From the NCBI GenBank assembly GCA_016213945.1, contig JACQZF010000005.1, forward strand, positions 1-52,376: 52,376 nt of DNA. Direction: 5' to 3'. Shown here in pieces: positions 22,705 through 30,748 of this stretch; within the stretch, counting starts at the first letter, position 1, and each line of letters opens with the position of its first letter. The position numbers and the translations under genes were made by a program. A model generated the notes under the pieces. It searched no databases, was not told where the DNA came from, and was given only the letters and a program-made list of their open reading frames with translations. The DNA is from Nitrospirota bacterium. GTDB lineage: Bacteria; Nitrospirota; Thermodesulfovibrionia; UBA6902.

Positions 22705-23985
22705 ATGAAAACATCACCAAAAATTAAAAGTGAGACGGCTATTTTTAAGGAAAAAGTTTATGCTCTTGCGGATGAGGTTCTTAATATTCTGAAAGAACTC
22801 CATCATGAACATAAGCAGCAGATAGACAGTAAGCTTATAGCAGAGAAGATGTTTGATAAGGAGTTTGTTAAGAAGGTGCTGGCTGATCATGGGCCAGAAG
22901 TCAGTAACAGGGAAAAGTTTGACCCCCTAAGGGATACAGTTGCTACGGTTCTGAATAAATTTTCAGAACTTGTTCCTCCTTCCATGATGAATGATCTTAG
23001 TGAATTGAAGGGGGAGCACCTCAGTAAGACTATCCCCGAAGATTCTACGGAATGGTTAGATTCTGCAATTAAGATAATAAAAACATATTTCAACTCAGTT
23101 ACGAATCGAATTAATGAACTTGAGGACTTATTACAGAAGACAGCATATTTTCTATCAAAGACCGAAGAATATCTGGCAAGTGAATTATCTTCCGCTCATG
23201 AAGATTTTAAAGAAAACAGGGACTTTGAAAACAGTATATTTACTAATATAAGTGAGATGAAACAGACTGTTGACATTTCAGATGATGTTAACAGCATTAA
23301 GAGGGTTGTTTTTAACAAGATAGAGAATATCAATAAAAATATAGAAAAAAAGAAAGAGCTGGATATATTGAGATTGAAAGAGAATGAAAAGTCGCTTGAA
23401 GAGCTGAGCAGGAAAATGAGCGAGCTTAAGAGTGAAGCGGAAGCTATGAAAAACAGGACTCAGGATGCAGAGCTTGAATCTCTTCATGATAATCTTACCG
23501 GGCTTTATAACCGGAAGGCTTACAATCAAAAAGTTACAGAAACATTGGCTAATCTGGAACGGTATAATGTCTCTTCTTCCCTACTGGTATGCGATATAGA
23601 CTTTTTTAAAAAAATAAATGACACCTTTGGACATCACATCGGCGACCTGGTTCTAACTAAAATTGCCCAGTTATTTAAAGATAAAGTGAGGAAAAATGAC
23701 TTTATAGCAAGGTATGGAGGAGAAGAATTTATCATTATCCTTCCGCATACGCCAGTAGAGGGCGCAAGGGAAGCCGGTGAGAAAATCCGGTCTTTTATTG
23801 AAAAAACAAAATTTTCATTCAAAGGTAAAGAAGTCCCTGTCACGATAAGCATAGGCATAAGTATTTTTAAAAAGGAAGATGATGCCACAACAGCATTCGA
23901 ACGAGCTGATAAGGCTCTATATCTTGCAAAAAGGTCCGGCAGAAATATGATAAAAACAGAGGCTGATATTGAAAAAGATAAGTAA
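22705..23985 (+). CDS. GGDEF diguanylate cyclase with helical N-terminal domain
   Basis: 426 residues, cytoplasmic. Residues 1-200 are an unrecognised, mostly helical region, followed by a long coiled coil (about 205-258) and a GGDEF domain (about 258-420). The catalytic motif is GGEEF at 338-342, with I-site RKND at 329-332. The coiled coil suggests it works as a dimer. The ATG has AGGAGA eight bases upstream. It belongs to a different lineage from the two PAS-GGDEF proteins in this window (LESLHDNLTGLYNRKAY, VCDIDFFKKINDTFGH). The signal read by the N-terminal domain is unknown. Confidence 0.92.
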   Translation: MKTSPKIKSETAIFKEKVYALADEVLNILKELHHEHKQQIDSKLIAEKMFDKEFVKKVLADHGPEVSNREKFDPLRDTVATVLNKFSELVPPSMMNDLSELKGEHLSKTIPEDSTEWLDSAIKIIKTYFNSVTNRINELEDLLQKTAYFLSKTEEYLASELSSAHEDFKENRDFENSIFTNISEMKQTVDISDDVNSIKRVVFNKIENINKNIEKKKELDILRLKENEKSLEELSRKMSELKSEAEAMKNRTQDAELESLHDNLTGLYNRKAYNQKVTETLANLERYNVSSSLLVCDIDFFKKINDTFGHHIGDLVLTKIAQLFKDKVRKNDFIARYGGEEFIIILPHTPVEGAREAGEKIRSFIEKTKFSFKGKEVPVTISIGISIFKKEDDATTAFERADKALYLAKRSGRNMIKTEADIEKDK

Positions 23986-24035
23986 GCTGGGTTGAGTGAG
24001 CAAGACATATTGAGCATTGCAGTCCGAAACCTTCA

Positions 24036-24068
24036 TAAAAAAAGCAGAGCCGATGCTAACTCTGCTTT
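24036..24068. terminator. Bidirectional terminator between converging genes
   Basis: AAAGCAGAG and CTCTGCTTT form a nine-base perfect stem with a 10-base loop. On the minus strand it is followed by TTTTTTT, on the plus strand by TTTAAGT. It lies between the plus-strand diguanylate cyclase (ends 23985) and the minus-strand PEP-CTERM gene (ends 24104), serving both. Confidence 0.8.
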
Positions 24069-24103
24069 AAGTATTAAATTAAATATACAGCCCAAAAAAC
24101 AGT

Positions 24104-24721
24104 TTATTTTTTTTTGAATTTTCTTCTCGATAAAAAAAGCCCAGCAATACCGCTACCAAGAAGCATCATCGTTGATGGTTCAGGAACAGGCGCAACATCA
24201 CCGTTACGCACAGCCAAGGCACGATACTCATTGACCATGAGTGGAGCATCCCATCAGCCACAGTCTAAAGAATAGCGCCAGGCAGAAGATGCATCGGCCA
24301 TCAGGCCTGTCCAGTACCACTCCCAGGTCGAATCGTTGGCTGTGAAATTAAAAAACGGAGTGGTTTCTTCATAACCTGAATGTGTCCATCCATCACTCAG
24401 CACCATCAGGAGAGATCCAATTTCATTGGAGGATATGGCGACGAGGGGTCTTGTATTGTCAGGATCAAAAGTAGGTAACCGCCAATCATCATAGCCACCA
24501 ACAACCAGATTCCCAGCCCAGGTATTGGCCTGGTCCCAAGACATCTTGCCATCAGCATCATAGCCCGATGTGATGGCATAATTGAGATCCTGAAGCCATG
24601 TAACATTCAGATCAGTATCAAATACGAGTCCACCCCCCCGGTCTATCATCGTAGCTTGGACAGAGACTGCAATACCACACCCAATGATAATTGGAATCAA
24701 GAATGCAATCATTTTCTTCAT
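24104..24721 (-). pseudogene. DUF1566-like PEP-CTERM exported protein interrupted by an in-frame TGA
   Basis: The ATG at 24721 has AAGGAGG eight bases upstream. A signal peptide (MKKMIAFLIPIIIGCGIAV) precedes a DUF1566-type lectin-like domain (LNVTWLQDLNYA, YDDWRLPTFD, WYWTGLMADA). A TGA at 24254-24256 interrupts the frame after SLDCG. The same frame then continues as WDAPLMVNEYRALAVRNGDV and ends with a full PEP-CTERM sorting signal (VPEPSTMMLLGSGIAG, hydrophobic run, SRRKFKKK) to TAA at 24104. Everything outside the TGA is intact, so this is one recent nonsense change, a sequencing error, or read-through. PEP-CTERM proteins are exported for exosortase processing in polysaccharide-making bacteria. 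No exosortase gene is in the window. Confidence 0.8.
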
Positions 24722-24779
24722 AGTGTTCACCTCCTTTCTTTAGTCAGATTTAACTCAGAATAAAGCTCCTCCTTACTCC

Positions 24780-25262
24780 TTCAGCAGTTAGCTTAAGGAG
24801 ATTTCAGGATAAAACAATCTCCATATCAGCAACAAACCTAATAAAACAGTCACAGATATGTTGGCAGTTTTATATCCAAAAGAAAATATTCCGCGTTATA
24901 TTATAAATAAGTGTATGAATTTCTTAAGTTACTGGAGAGTAACGAGTTAGATAATCAGCTTTTCCCATCCTTAATAAGGATGATTGCAAAAACAAGACCA
25001 GAATGTAACTTATTGAATTAACAAGAAAAGTAAATTCAGTAATTATAATTAATGTAAAATTTGTCGACATTCAGGGATGCTCATGGAAAAGTACGGACTC
25101 AGAAAATATAAAAAAATTAGCAGGTTAGCAAAGGAAAAATTGGGATGATAGATGTTTTACATTTTCCTGAAAGTCTTACATTAAAATTTGACCCGTTTGC
25201 CTTAAACGCACTGTATATCTTAAAATTTCCCGGACAAGAAAACATTAACAGGTTGACCGGTT
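24780..25262. other. Long intergenic stretch upstream of the transglycosylase
   Basis: About 480 A/T-rich bases with no convincing gene. A short hairpin (CATCC-TTAATA-AGGATG) lies near 24967-24984. Two short overlapping open frames (25083-25148, 21 residues, and 25145-25285, 46 residues, overlapping the next gene) have no good ribosome sites and no recognisable sequence. Promoters for the facing PEP-CTERM and transglycosylase genes presumably lie here. Confidence 0.4.
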
Positions 25263-25991
25263 ATGGCGCGAAAAAAGTTATTTAAAAGTTTTCCGAAGGG
25301 GCTTTTCTTAGTTCTCATTTTTGCAATGGTTATGTGCACCGGCTTTTATTTTGTTTACCCCAATGTTCCGAAATTAAAAAAAGAAAATCCAGCCAGGACA
25401 TCATTCATGGAGTTTCGTGAGAAAGAGTGGCAGGAGCAGGGCAAGAAAATAAAGATGAGGCAGAACTGGGTCCCGCTCTCCCGTATCTCCCCGTATCTGA
25501 TAAAAGCTGTGCTCATTGCTGAGGACGATAAATTCTACCAGCATGAGGGCTTTGATTTTGAGGCCATCCAAAAGGCCTTTGAGAAAGACCTCAAGCAGAA
25601 AAAGTTCAAATTCGGTGGAAGCACCATAAGTCAGCAGCTTGCGAAAAACCTCTATCTGTCACCGTCTAAAAATCCCTTGCGGAAATTGAAAGAAGCGATA
25701 CTCACTTGGCGGATTGAGAAGACACTTTCAAAAAAGAGAATACTTGAACTATATTTGAATGTTGCCGAGTGGGGTGAAGGAATATTCGGAATAGACGCGG
25801 CTTCTTTTCACTATTACGGGAAGCCCGCATCTGAGCTGGGGCCTGAAGAAGCCGCAAGGCTTGCCTCGGTGCTTCCAAATCCAAGAAAGTACAACCCCGT
25901 CGGCACATCAAGATATGTTGAGAAACGCTCACGGTTGATCTACGACATAATGGTGCGAAGGGGCATTGTGACGGATGAGGAATACAATTAA
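25263..25991 (+). CDS. mtgA: Monofunctional peptidoglycan glycosyltransferase
   Basis: GT51 enzyme that polymerises lipid II into glycan strands on the outer face of the inner membrane. 242 residues, one N-terminal membrane helix (about 12-32), then the five GT51 motifs: catalytic Glu in LIAEDDKFYQHEGFD, GGSTISQQLAKNLYL, RKLKEAILTWRIEKTLSK, KRILELYLNVAEWG and the LPNPRKYNP end. There is no transpeptidase domain, so it is the MtgA type rather than a bifunctional PBP1. It stands alone on the plus strand. The ribosome site is weak. Confidence 0.93.
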   Translation: MARKKLFKSFPKGLFLVLIFAMVMCTGFYFVYPNVPKLKKENPARTSFMEFREKEWQEQGKKIKMRQNWVPLSRISPYLIKAVLIAEDDKFYQHEGFDFEAIQKAFEKDLKQKKFKFGGSTISQQLAKNLYLSPSKNPLRKLKEAILTWRIEKTLSKKRILELYLNVAEWGEGIFGIDAASFHYYGKPASELGPEEAARLASVLPNPRKYNPVGTSRYVEKRSRLIYDIMVRRGIVTDEEYN

Positions 25992-26094
25992 GAATTAGCA
26001 TTGCCTTATATAGTTAACCTAAGCCCTTACATCTTTGCTGCAGAAAGATGGTGAAAAGTCCGGCATGAAGTTTTCTCCATACACAAGCTCCTTC

Positions 26095-27009
26095 TTAATG
26101 TGAATGAGGAGGAAAATCATCATGGCTGTGATCACTAATAAGATGATGCTGTTCGCCTGATGCATGTAATGCATCTATGTGAATTGTAACATTCGACAAA
26201 TACCGCAGGTGGTGCAAAAGCTGGTGTCGCACTTCCATTGCTACGTCATGACTCTTTTCAACGGTGAGAGCGGGAGTTACCGCTATATTTACTTCAGCGT
26301 GAAGCCTGTGGCCTATCCATCTCACGCGCACTTCAGTAACGTCCTGAACTCCTGGGGCATGGTTAATGGCATGTCTGATCTCGTCGATAATTTCCGGATC
26401 AATACCATCAAGCATTCGGGTGAGGACGGCCTTCCCGGAATCCCATACAATGCGGAGGATGGCCGCGCTGATCAAAAAACCTGCAACGGGGTCTGCAAGT
26501 GGATATCCAAGCCAGACCCCAACTGCTCCGAAAAGCACCGCAAGGCTGGTCAAGCCGTCAACGCGCGCGTGATGACCGTCTGCAATAAGGGCGACGCTGC
26601 CGATCTCCTTGCCAACTCTTATGCGGAACAAGGCGACGGCTTCGTTGCCTAAAAAGCCCACAATCGATGCAGCAGCTACCGCCTCAACACGTCCGTACCC
26701 GTATGTAAACCGCTTTGAGGGTTTTCTCCTTGCGAGCGTAAAAGCAAACCACAGCGGTATTGCAGTCGCCGCATCGCCTATGTTATGAATGGTGTCCGCA
26801 AGGAGAGCGACACTGCCTGTGAGCATAACAATAATAACCTGGAACAGGGCGGTAGCAGAGAGCCACACGAACGACCATTTGACAGCCCATATTCCCCGCT
26901 GAGTAGTAAAGATGGATGGGTCAACGACGCCATGCACATGACCGTGTGAATTGTGTGCGTGGTCATGTTCCTGATCGTGATCATTTTTGTGGGCGTGTCT
27001 CTTATTCAT
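26095..27009 (-). CDS. Cation diffusion facilitator (zinc/metal efflux), apparently missing one helix
   Basis: 304 residues. A His-rich N-terminus (HAHKNDHDQEHDHAHNSHGH) and His-rich C-terminus bind metal. The two membrane metal sites are present: TIHNIGD in helix 2 and ADGHHARVDG in helix 5. A C-terminal cytoplasmic domain (about 205-285) is present. The run FTYGYGRVEAVAAASIVGFLGN joins the end of the helix 2-3 loop directly to helix 4. In relatives about 35-40 residues with helix 3 lie between them, so an in-frame deletion is likely. An odd number of helices would break the normal topology, so activity is doubtful. The ATG follows a GGAGGAGGG ribosome site formed by the last codons of the upstream gene; the genes adjoin with no gap. 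Confidence 0.85.
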   Translation of the reverse strand: MNKRHAHKNDHDQEHDHAHNSHGHVHGVVDPSIFTTQRGIWAVKWSFVWLSATALFQVIIVMLTGSVALLADTIHNIGDAATAIPLWFAFTLARRKPSKRFTYGYGRVEAVAAASIVGFLGNEAVALFRIRVGKEIGSVALIADGHHARVDGLTSLAVLFGAVGVWLGYPLADPVAGFLISAAILRIVWDSGKAVLTRMLDGIDPEIIDEIRHAINHAPGVQDVTEVRVRWIGHRLHAEVNIAVTPALTVEKSHDVAMEVRHQLLHHLRYLSNVTIHIDALHASGEQHHLISDHSHDDFPPHSH

Positions 27010-27621
27010 TTACTTCCCTCCTCCGGATCCAGTGTAATCAGTACCGCATTGCAATTTCATAAAAAGAAGCGGCATCGCTAATATGATAAGAAGAATACCC
27101 TGTCCCATTATGAGAGAACTGACCCCAGCAATGGTTATAAGATAAAACGAGGTGATAAGCGTGCCGATAATGCTCCCGAAAGTGGAAAGCGCATAGAGCG
27201 TCCCGATTGTTTTCCCCGACGTGTGGAGGCTGCATATCATGAGCTTGGCCGTATAGGGACTTACGATACCGAGAAAGACAGAGGGGACCAGAAAAAGAAT
27301 CGCAGAAGCAAGCAAAGGGCTTGACCTTACTCCCAGGTCCTTCATGAATATCCAGTCCGACACCGGGCCGCTGTATAAAGGAAATGTCAGAAGAAGGACA
27401 CCCGGCGCAATGATTATAAGACCGAGTTTTTTTGATGACGGTCTTATGTCAGCAATCCTTCCCCCAAGATAATATCCGGCAGACAGCCCTGTCAGAAAAA
27501 CACTTATCAGGCTTCCCCACACAAAAACGGAATTGCCGAAATTCGGAGCCAGCACCCTGCTGCCAAGTATCTCAAAGGACATAACCACTGCGCCGCAGAC
27601 AAAAACAATAAAATATATCAT
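27010..27621 (-). CDS. Membrane half of a spermidine-synthase-like fusion family
   Basis: 203 residues with about five to six membrane helices. The opening AVVMSFEILGSRVLAPNFG and GLSAGYYLGGRIAD are hallmarks of the membrane domain that in many bacteria is fused to a spermidine-synthase-like domain. Here the two halves are separate genes 13 bases apart. It probably works with the protein encoded at 27635-28555. The chemistry of such membrane-linked synthases is not established. The end GSGGGK is made of codons that double as the ribosome site for the CDF gene. Confidence 0.8.
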   Translation of the reverse strand: MIYFIVFVCGAVVMSFEILGSRVLAPNFGNSVFVWGSLISVFLTGLSAGYYLGGRIADIRPSSKKLGLIIIAPGVLLLTFPLYSGPVSDWIFMKDLGVRSSPLLASAILFLVPSVFLGIVSPYTAKLMICSLHTSGKTIGTLYALSTFGSIIGTLITSFYLITIAGVSSLIMGQGILLIILAMPLLFMKLQCGTDYTGSGGGK

Positions 27622-27634
27622 CGGGCTTGCCTCC

Positions 27635-28555
27635 TCATTTTGCCTCTGAGTCCTGGTATTTGTAGAGATTCACCGGGGCAAAATCATCGGTGAGAATATT
27701 TGCGCCGGACCATTCGTATGCCATCGAATATTCAAATCTTGACGCTGTTTCGGGAAGATCAAAGTCGAATTGCCTGAGAGACTGAAGCTTTTTTGCCGCT
27801 GCCTCAATTCCGTCTTTGTCCTTCAGGTCAAAGTTTTTCGTGACAACGAAGATGAAGTTGCCCGATTTCTTCCCTTTGAATATATAGAGGTAAGGGAATA
27901 TCTTCTTGTACGTCATGATCATGGAATCGAAGAATTTATTCCTGTAGGGAGACAGGATGTTTGAGACAACAACGCCGTTGTCCTTTAATCTGCTTTTCAC
28001 CTCCCGGAGGAATTCAACTGTTGTGAGATGAAAAGGGATGTAGTCGCCCTGGTAAGCGTCAAGAAAGATAATGTCATATTTCTTTTTGGAGCGCTTGACG
28101 AACTGCCTTGCGTCTCCGGCATGGATCTTCAGGTTTTTATTCTCTTTAAAATAAAAATATTCCTTTGCGACCTGAATAATATCAGTGTCAATTTCAACCA
28201 CGTCTATGTTTGCCTCATGATAGTAGCTATTCAGATATCGCGGCATGGCCCCGATTCCAAGACCGGCAAAGAGCACATCTCTGGGGTCATCAGGCAAAAA
28301 GGCGAGAGAGACAAAAGCTGTTCGAGTATATTCAAAGAGCATCTTAGCGGGAGCGTCCAGAGATATTCCACCCTGTATCAGGTCTTTTTTGTTGCTCCGG
28401 AGATATCTTTCATGTTTGGCCGCGTCTTCCGTGACAGCAATGTACTGATAGAGAGAATTCTTCTCCGTCAGCAGTTTCTCTGAAGGCCCAAGGGCAAATC
28501 CGCTCAAAGGGAAAAGCAGAGAGCAAAGAACGGTCAAATAAATTTTATTAAACAT
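27635..28555 (-). CDS. Spermidine-synthase-like (aminopropyl/methyltransferase fold) protein with a signal peptide
   Basis: 306 residues from the ATG at 28555, preceded by GGAG at fair spacing; a TTG seven codons earlier is less likely. The N-terminus FNKIYLTVLCSLLFPLSGFA looks like a cleaved signal peptide or anchor. A Rossmann methyltransferase-type domain follows with DVLFAGLGIGAMPRYL, VVEIDTDIIQVAKEYF, HAGDARQF and DIIFLDAYQGDYIPFHL, as in SpeE-type aminopropyltransferases. Export of an enzyme that should need decarboxylated S-adenosylmethionine is odd; it may face the periplasm or be anchored. It lies between a spermidine-dehydrogenase-like gene and its membrane partner. Substrate not determined. 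Confidence 0.8.
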   Translation of the reverse strand: MFNKIYLTVLCSLLFPLSGFALGPSEKLLTEKNSLYQYIAVTEDAAKHERYLRSNKKDLIQGGISLDAPAKMLFEYTRTAFVSLAFLPDDPRDVLFAGLGIGAMPRYLNSYYHEANIDVVEIDTDIIQVAKEYFYFKENKNLKIHAGDARQFVKRSKKKYDIIFLDAYQGDYIPFHLTTVEFLREVKSRLKDNGVVVSNILSPYRNKFFDSMIMTYKKIFPYLYIFKGKKSGNFIFVVTKNFDLKDKDGIEAAAKKLQSLRQFDFDLPETASRFEYSMAYEWSGANILTDDFAPVNLYKYQDSEAK

Positions 28556-28572
28556 ATAATGGACTCCACGAT

Positions 28573-28776
28573 TCAATGTGTTATTCTCAAAAAAATTGAA
28601 AGAGGATTAACCGACCGGAGGAGACGCGCCTGAAAAGACCGCAGTGAAATTGCTTTCAGGCATAAGTTCAAAAAGGAAATTATCAGAAAGAGAACGGCAA
28701 TTGTAAGTCTATAGAAATAGTATAAAGCCATGTTGTAGTTTATACTTTTCATCATTTTCGCCGCCATATCCGTCAT
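28573..28776 (-). CDS. Possible small single-helix membrane protein coupled to the flavoprotein gene
   Basis: 67 residues. The ATG overlaps the stop of the upstream flavoprotein gene (ATGA), a classic coupling arrangement. One hydrophobic helix is visible (ALYYFYRLTIAVLFLIISF), followed by a basic tail. No family recognised. It could equally be a spurious frame in the 195-base gap; the ATGA junction and the helix are the only support. Confidence 0.4.
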   Translation of the reverse strand: MTDMAAKMMKSINYNMALYYFYRLTIAVLFLIISFLNLCLKAISLRSFQARLLRSVNPLSIFLRITH

Positions 28777-30644
28777 GAAATTTCCATGACCTGCCTTGCC
28801 GCCCTGGTCCCTTCTTCCACTGCCCCGATCCAGTGCTGATGACCGTTCAGCTCCGAGTGACCGAAGGCAATGCGTCCGAAACGCCTCCTGATAACAGTGC
28901 CCGGCGCAGGCTGTCCGTCCCTGCCGAAGTAAAATCCGGGCTGAGGATTTACATAAGCATGACCCCACCGGTTCAGGACAATGCCTGCTATGTCCTTTTC
29001 AGGGTCAAATCCAGCCTTGCTGAAAAGTTTTACCATCTGTTCTTTTATCTTCTTTTCGTAATCCGCATAGCTCGTTGAAAGCATCTCAGTACGTCCTTTT
29101 ACTCCCTGCTCATGAACAGAGAGTCCCGGATAATAAAACGGCACATAAAAGGTTATGATAGTCGGCTTGTCAGGATCAAGCGGGGGATTATAGTCGCCGA
29201 CAATCATAGGCTGTCTTATGTTGCAACTGAACCCAAAGCCGTCGAACCATCTGCATGAAGTCAACCCGAGTTTATACAGAAACCTCCAGTTCGTGACAGC
29301 TACATTAACTACAAGCATCGGAGAGCGATGAAATTGTTTGTACGCCTCTTTATGTTCTTCAGGAAGTTTTTTCACAATCCTGCGGGTGACCCAACTGCCG
29401 TTGGCCATCACTACACTGCGTGCTTTTAAACAATATATCTTTCCGCCTTTCACGTAAGTCACCCAGACGAATTCCGATTTATCAGGTTCCGCATTATGTT
29501 CAATATTCACTGCCAATGCATCAAGCCGCATACTGATGCTGTTGGAAGGACGATCCAATGCCTCGAAATTGATCCGTTGGTTCAGGACATCTTCAAAGTA
29601 TCTGCTTTTGGAGATTGCGTCGGGAATGAGGGCTTTTGTAAAGAAGCGCGCGAATCCGTCATTGCCGCCTGGGAATGAATGCCAGTCGCTCTTTTCAGAC
29701 CTTGCCCTTTTAGTAAACCCGGCAGGAAATCCCTGAAAGCCCGGCATTGCGACCTGATACGCCCCGAAAGCCGAGATGACATCAGAACCCAGTCCTATGC
29801 TGCTTGCAAGGACCGGATCAATAAATCTTGTGATTTCAGGACTCAAACCCATCACCTTTTCCAGATAGTCTTTATACGTCATGGTATCGAGCCATTGGTT
29901 GAGATCGTCTCCTTTATAATTTCTTTTCTTGCTGTTTCTCCATGTGACGAAATCCTTCTTCACGTTTTCTGAAAAAGGAGTGTCTTCAAAATTCCTGTTC
30001 CACATATCAATCGACCATTTTGAGGCGGAAGCATCTTCGAAAAAATAACCGTTATTGGGAAAATCATCGTACCAAAGCATGAAGCCGTAATTTGTCCGGT
30101 CAAAGTAAAGCTTTTTATCTGCAGGAGTTAACTTCTGATATTCAAATCTGTGAGGTATCCCCAGTTCGGAATAAATATCGTAGCCGGAGGATTCCGGGTT
30201 AGCAGGGACGACAAATGAATTTGCCCCTTGGGGGCCGATCAGTCTTTGACCGTTAACAGTAAACTCATTTCGCTTTGATTCACCGCCGAAGACAGGATGG
30301 TTTTCGATAATGAGACACTTCTGCCCCCTGCGCATTGATTTCTTGAAATGAAAAGCTGCGCCAAGCCCGCTCATTCCACCGCCGATTATCACAAGATCGA
30401 AGATTTCCCCCGTATCAATAGCGTCATCCGGGATAGTTTCAAAGCGGCCGTCCCGCATTGCGTGGGCATAACGAACGACACTTTCTGTATTGCCAGGTGA
30501 AGCGGCATAATCACCGCCGCCATCCCCGTTCCAGGAATTTGTTTGCGCAAATAAACGGATTGGCGCAGGCAGATGCAAAAGGGCCGCGCCAGCGCCGATC
30601 AAGGTGGCATTGAGAAAATCTCTTCGTGTAATTCCTGTGGTCAT
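28773..30644 (-). CDS. Tat-exported FAD oxidoreductase, spermidine-dehydrogenase-like
   Basis: 623 residues, matching the about 620 of spermidine dehydrogenase SpdH. Twin-arginine signal TRRDFLNATLIG near residues 6-17. FAD-binding dinucleotide motif LVIIGGGMSGLGAAFHF from 84, followed by the acidic residue in LIIENH. The next segments, FGGESKRNEF and GPQGANSFVVP, and the C-terminal ending RIAFGHSELNGHQHW, complete the fold. SpdH oxidises spermidine in the periplasm and passes electrons to a quinone-type acceptor. Adjacent genes encode a spermidine-synthase-like exported protein and its membrane partner, which strengthens the polyamine assignment. It might still oxidise another amine. It heads the minus-strand run down to the CDF transporter. 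Confidence 0.75.
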   Translation of the reverse strand: MTTGITRRDFLNATLIGAGAALLHLPAPIRLFAQTNSWNGDGGGDYAASPGNTESVVRYAHAMRDGRFETIPDDAIDTGEIFDLVIIGGGMSGLGAAFHFKKSMRRGQKCLIIENHPVFGGESKRNEFTVNGQRLIGPQGANSFVVPANPESSGYDIYSELGIPHRFEYQKLTPADKKLYFDRTNYGFMLWYDDFPNNGYFFEDASASKWSIDMWNRNFEDTPFSENVKKDFVTWRNSKKRNYKGDDLNQWLDTMTYKDYLEKVMGLSPEITRFIDPVLASSIGLGSDVISAFGAYQVAMPGFQGFPAGFTKRARSEKSDWHSFPGGNDGFARFFTKALIPDAISKSRYFEDVLNQRINFEALDRPSNSISMRLDALAVNIEHNAEPDKSEFVWVTYVKGGKIYCLKARSVVMANGSWVTRRIVKKLPEEHKEAYKQFHRSPMLVVNVAVTNWRFLYKLGLTSCRWFDGFGFSCNIRQPMIVGDYNPPLDPDKPTIITFYVPFYYPGLSVHEQGVKGRTEMLSTSYADYEKKIKEQMVKLFSKAGFDPEKDIAGIVLNRWGHAYVNPQPGFYFGRDGQPAPGTVIRRRFGRIAFGHSELNGHQHWIGAVEEGTRAARQVMEIS

Positions 30645-30748
30645 TTACTTATATATTTTTAAGGTCCATACCTTATGAATGATTTCTTACATTAAGTATA
30701 AGATAATTATCGTTCTCTCTCAATTCATAATTTCCAATTATTCACGCT

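Noticed and set aside
24226-24256. Selenocysteine reading of the TGA in the PEP-CTERM gene with a following hairpin
   Set aside because: The stem is only five bases, the protein family has no redox Sec site, and no sel genes are seen in the window. A plain nonsense change is simpler.
25083-25285. Two short open frames before the transglycosylase
   Set aside because: No ribosome sites, no known motifs, and one overlaps the start of the transglycosylase gene.
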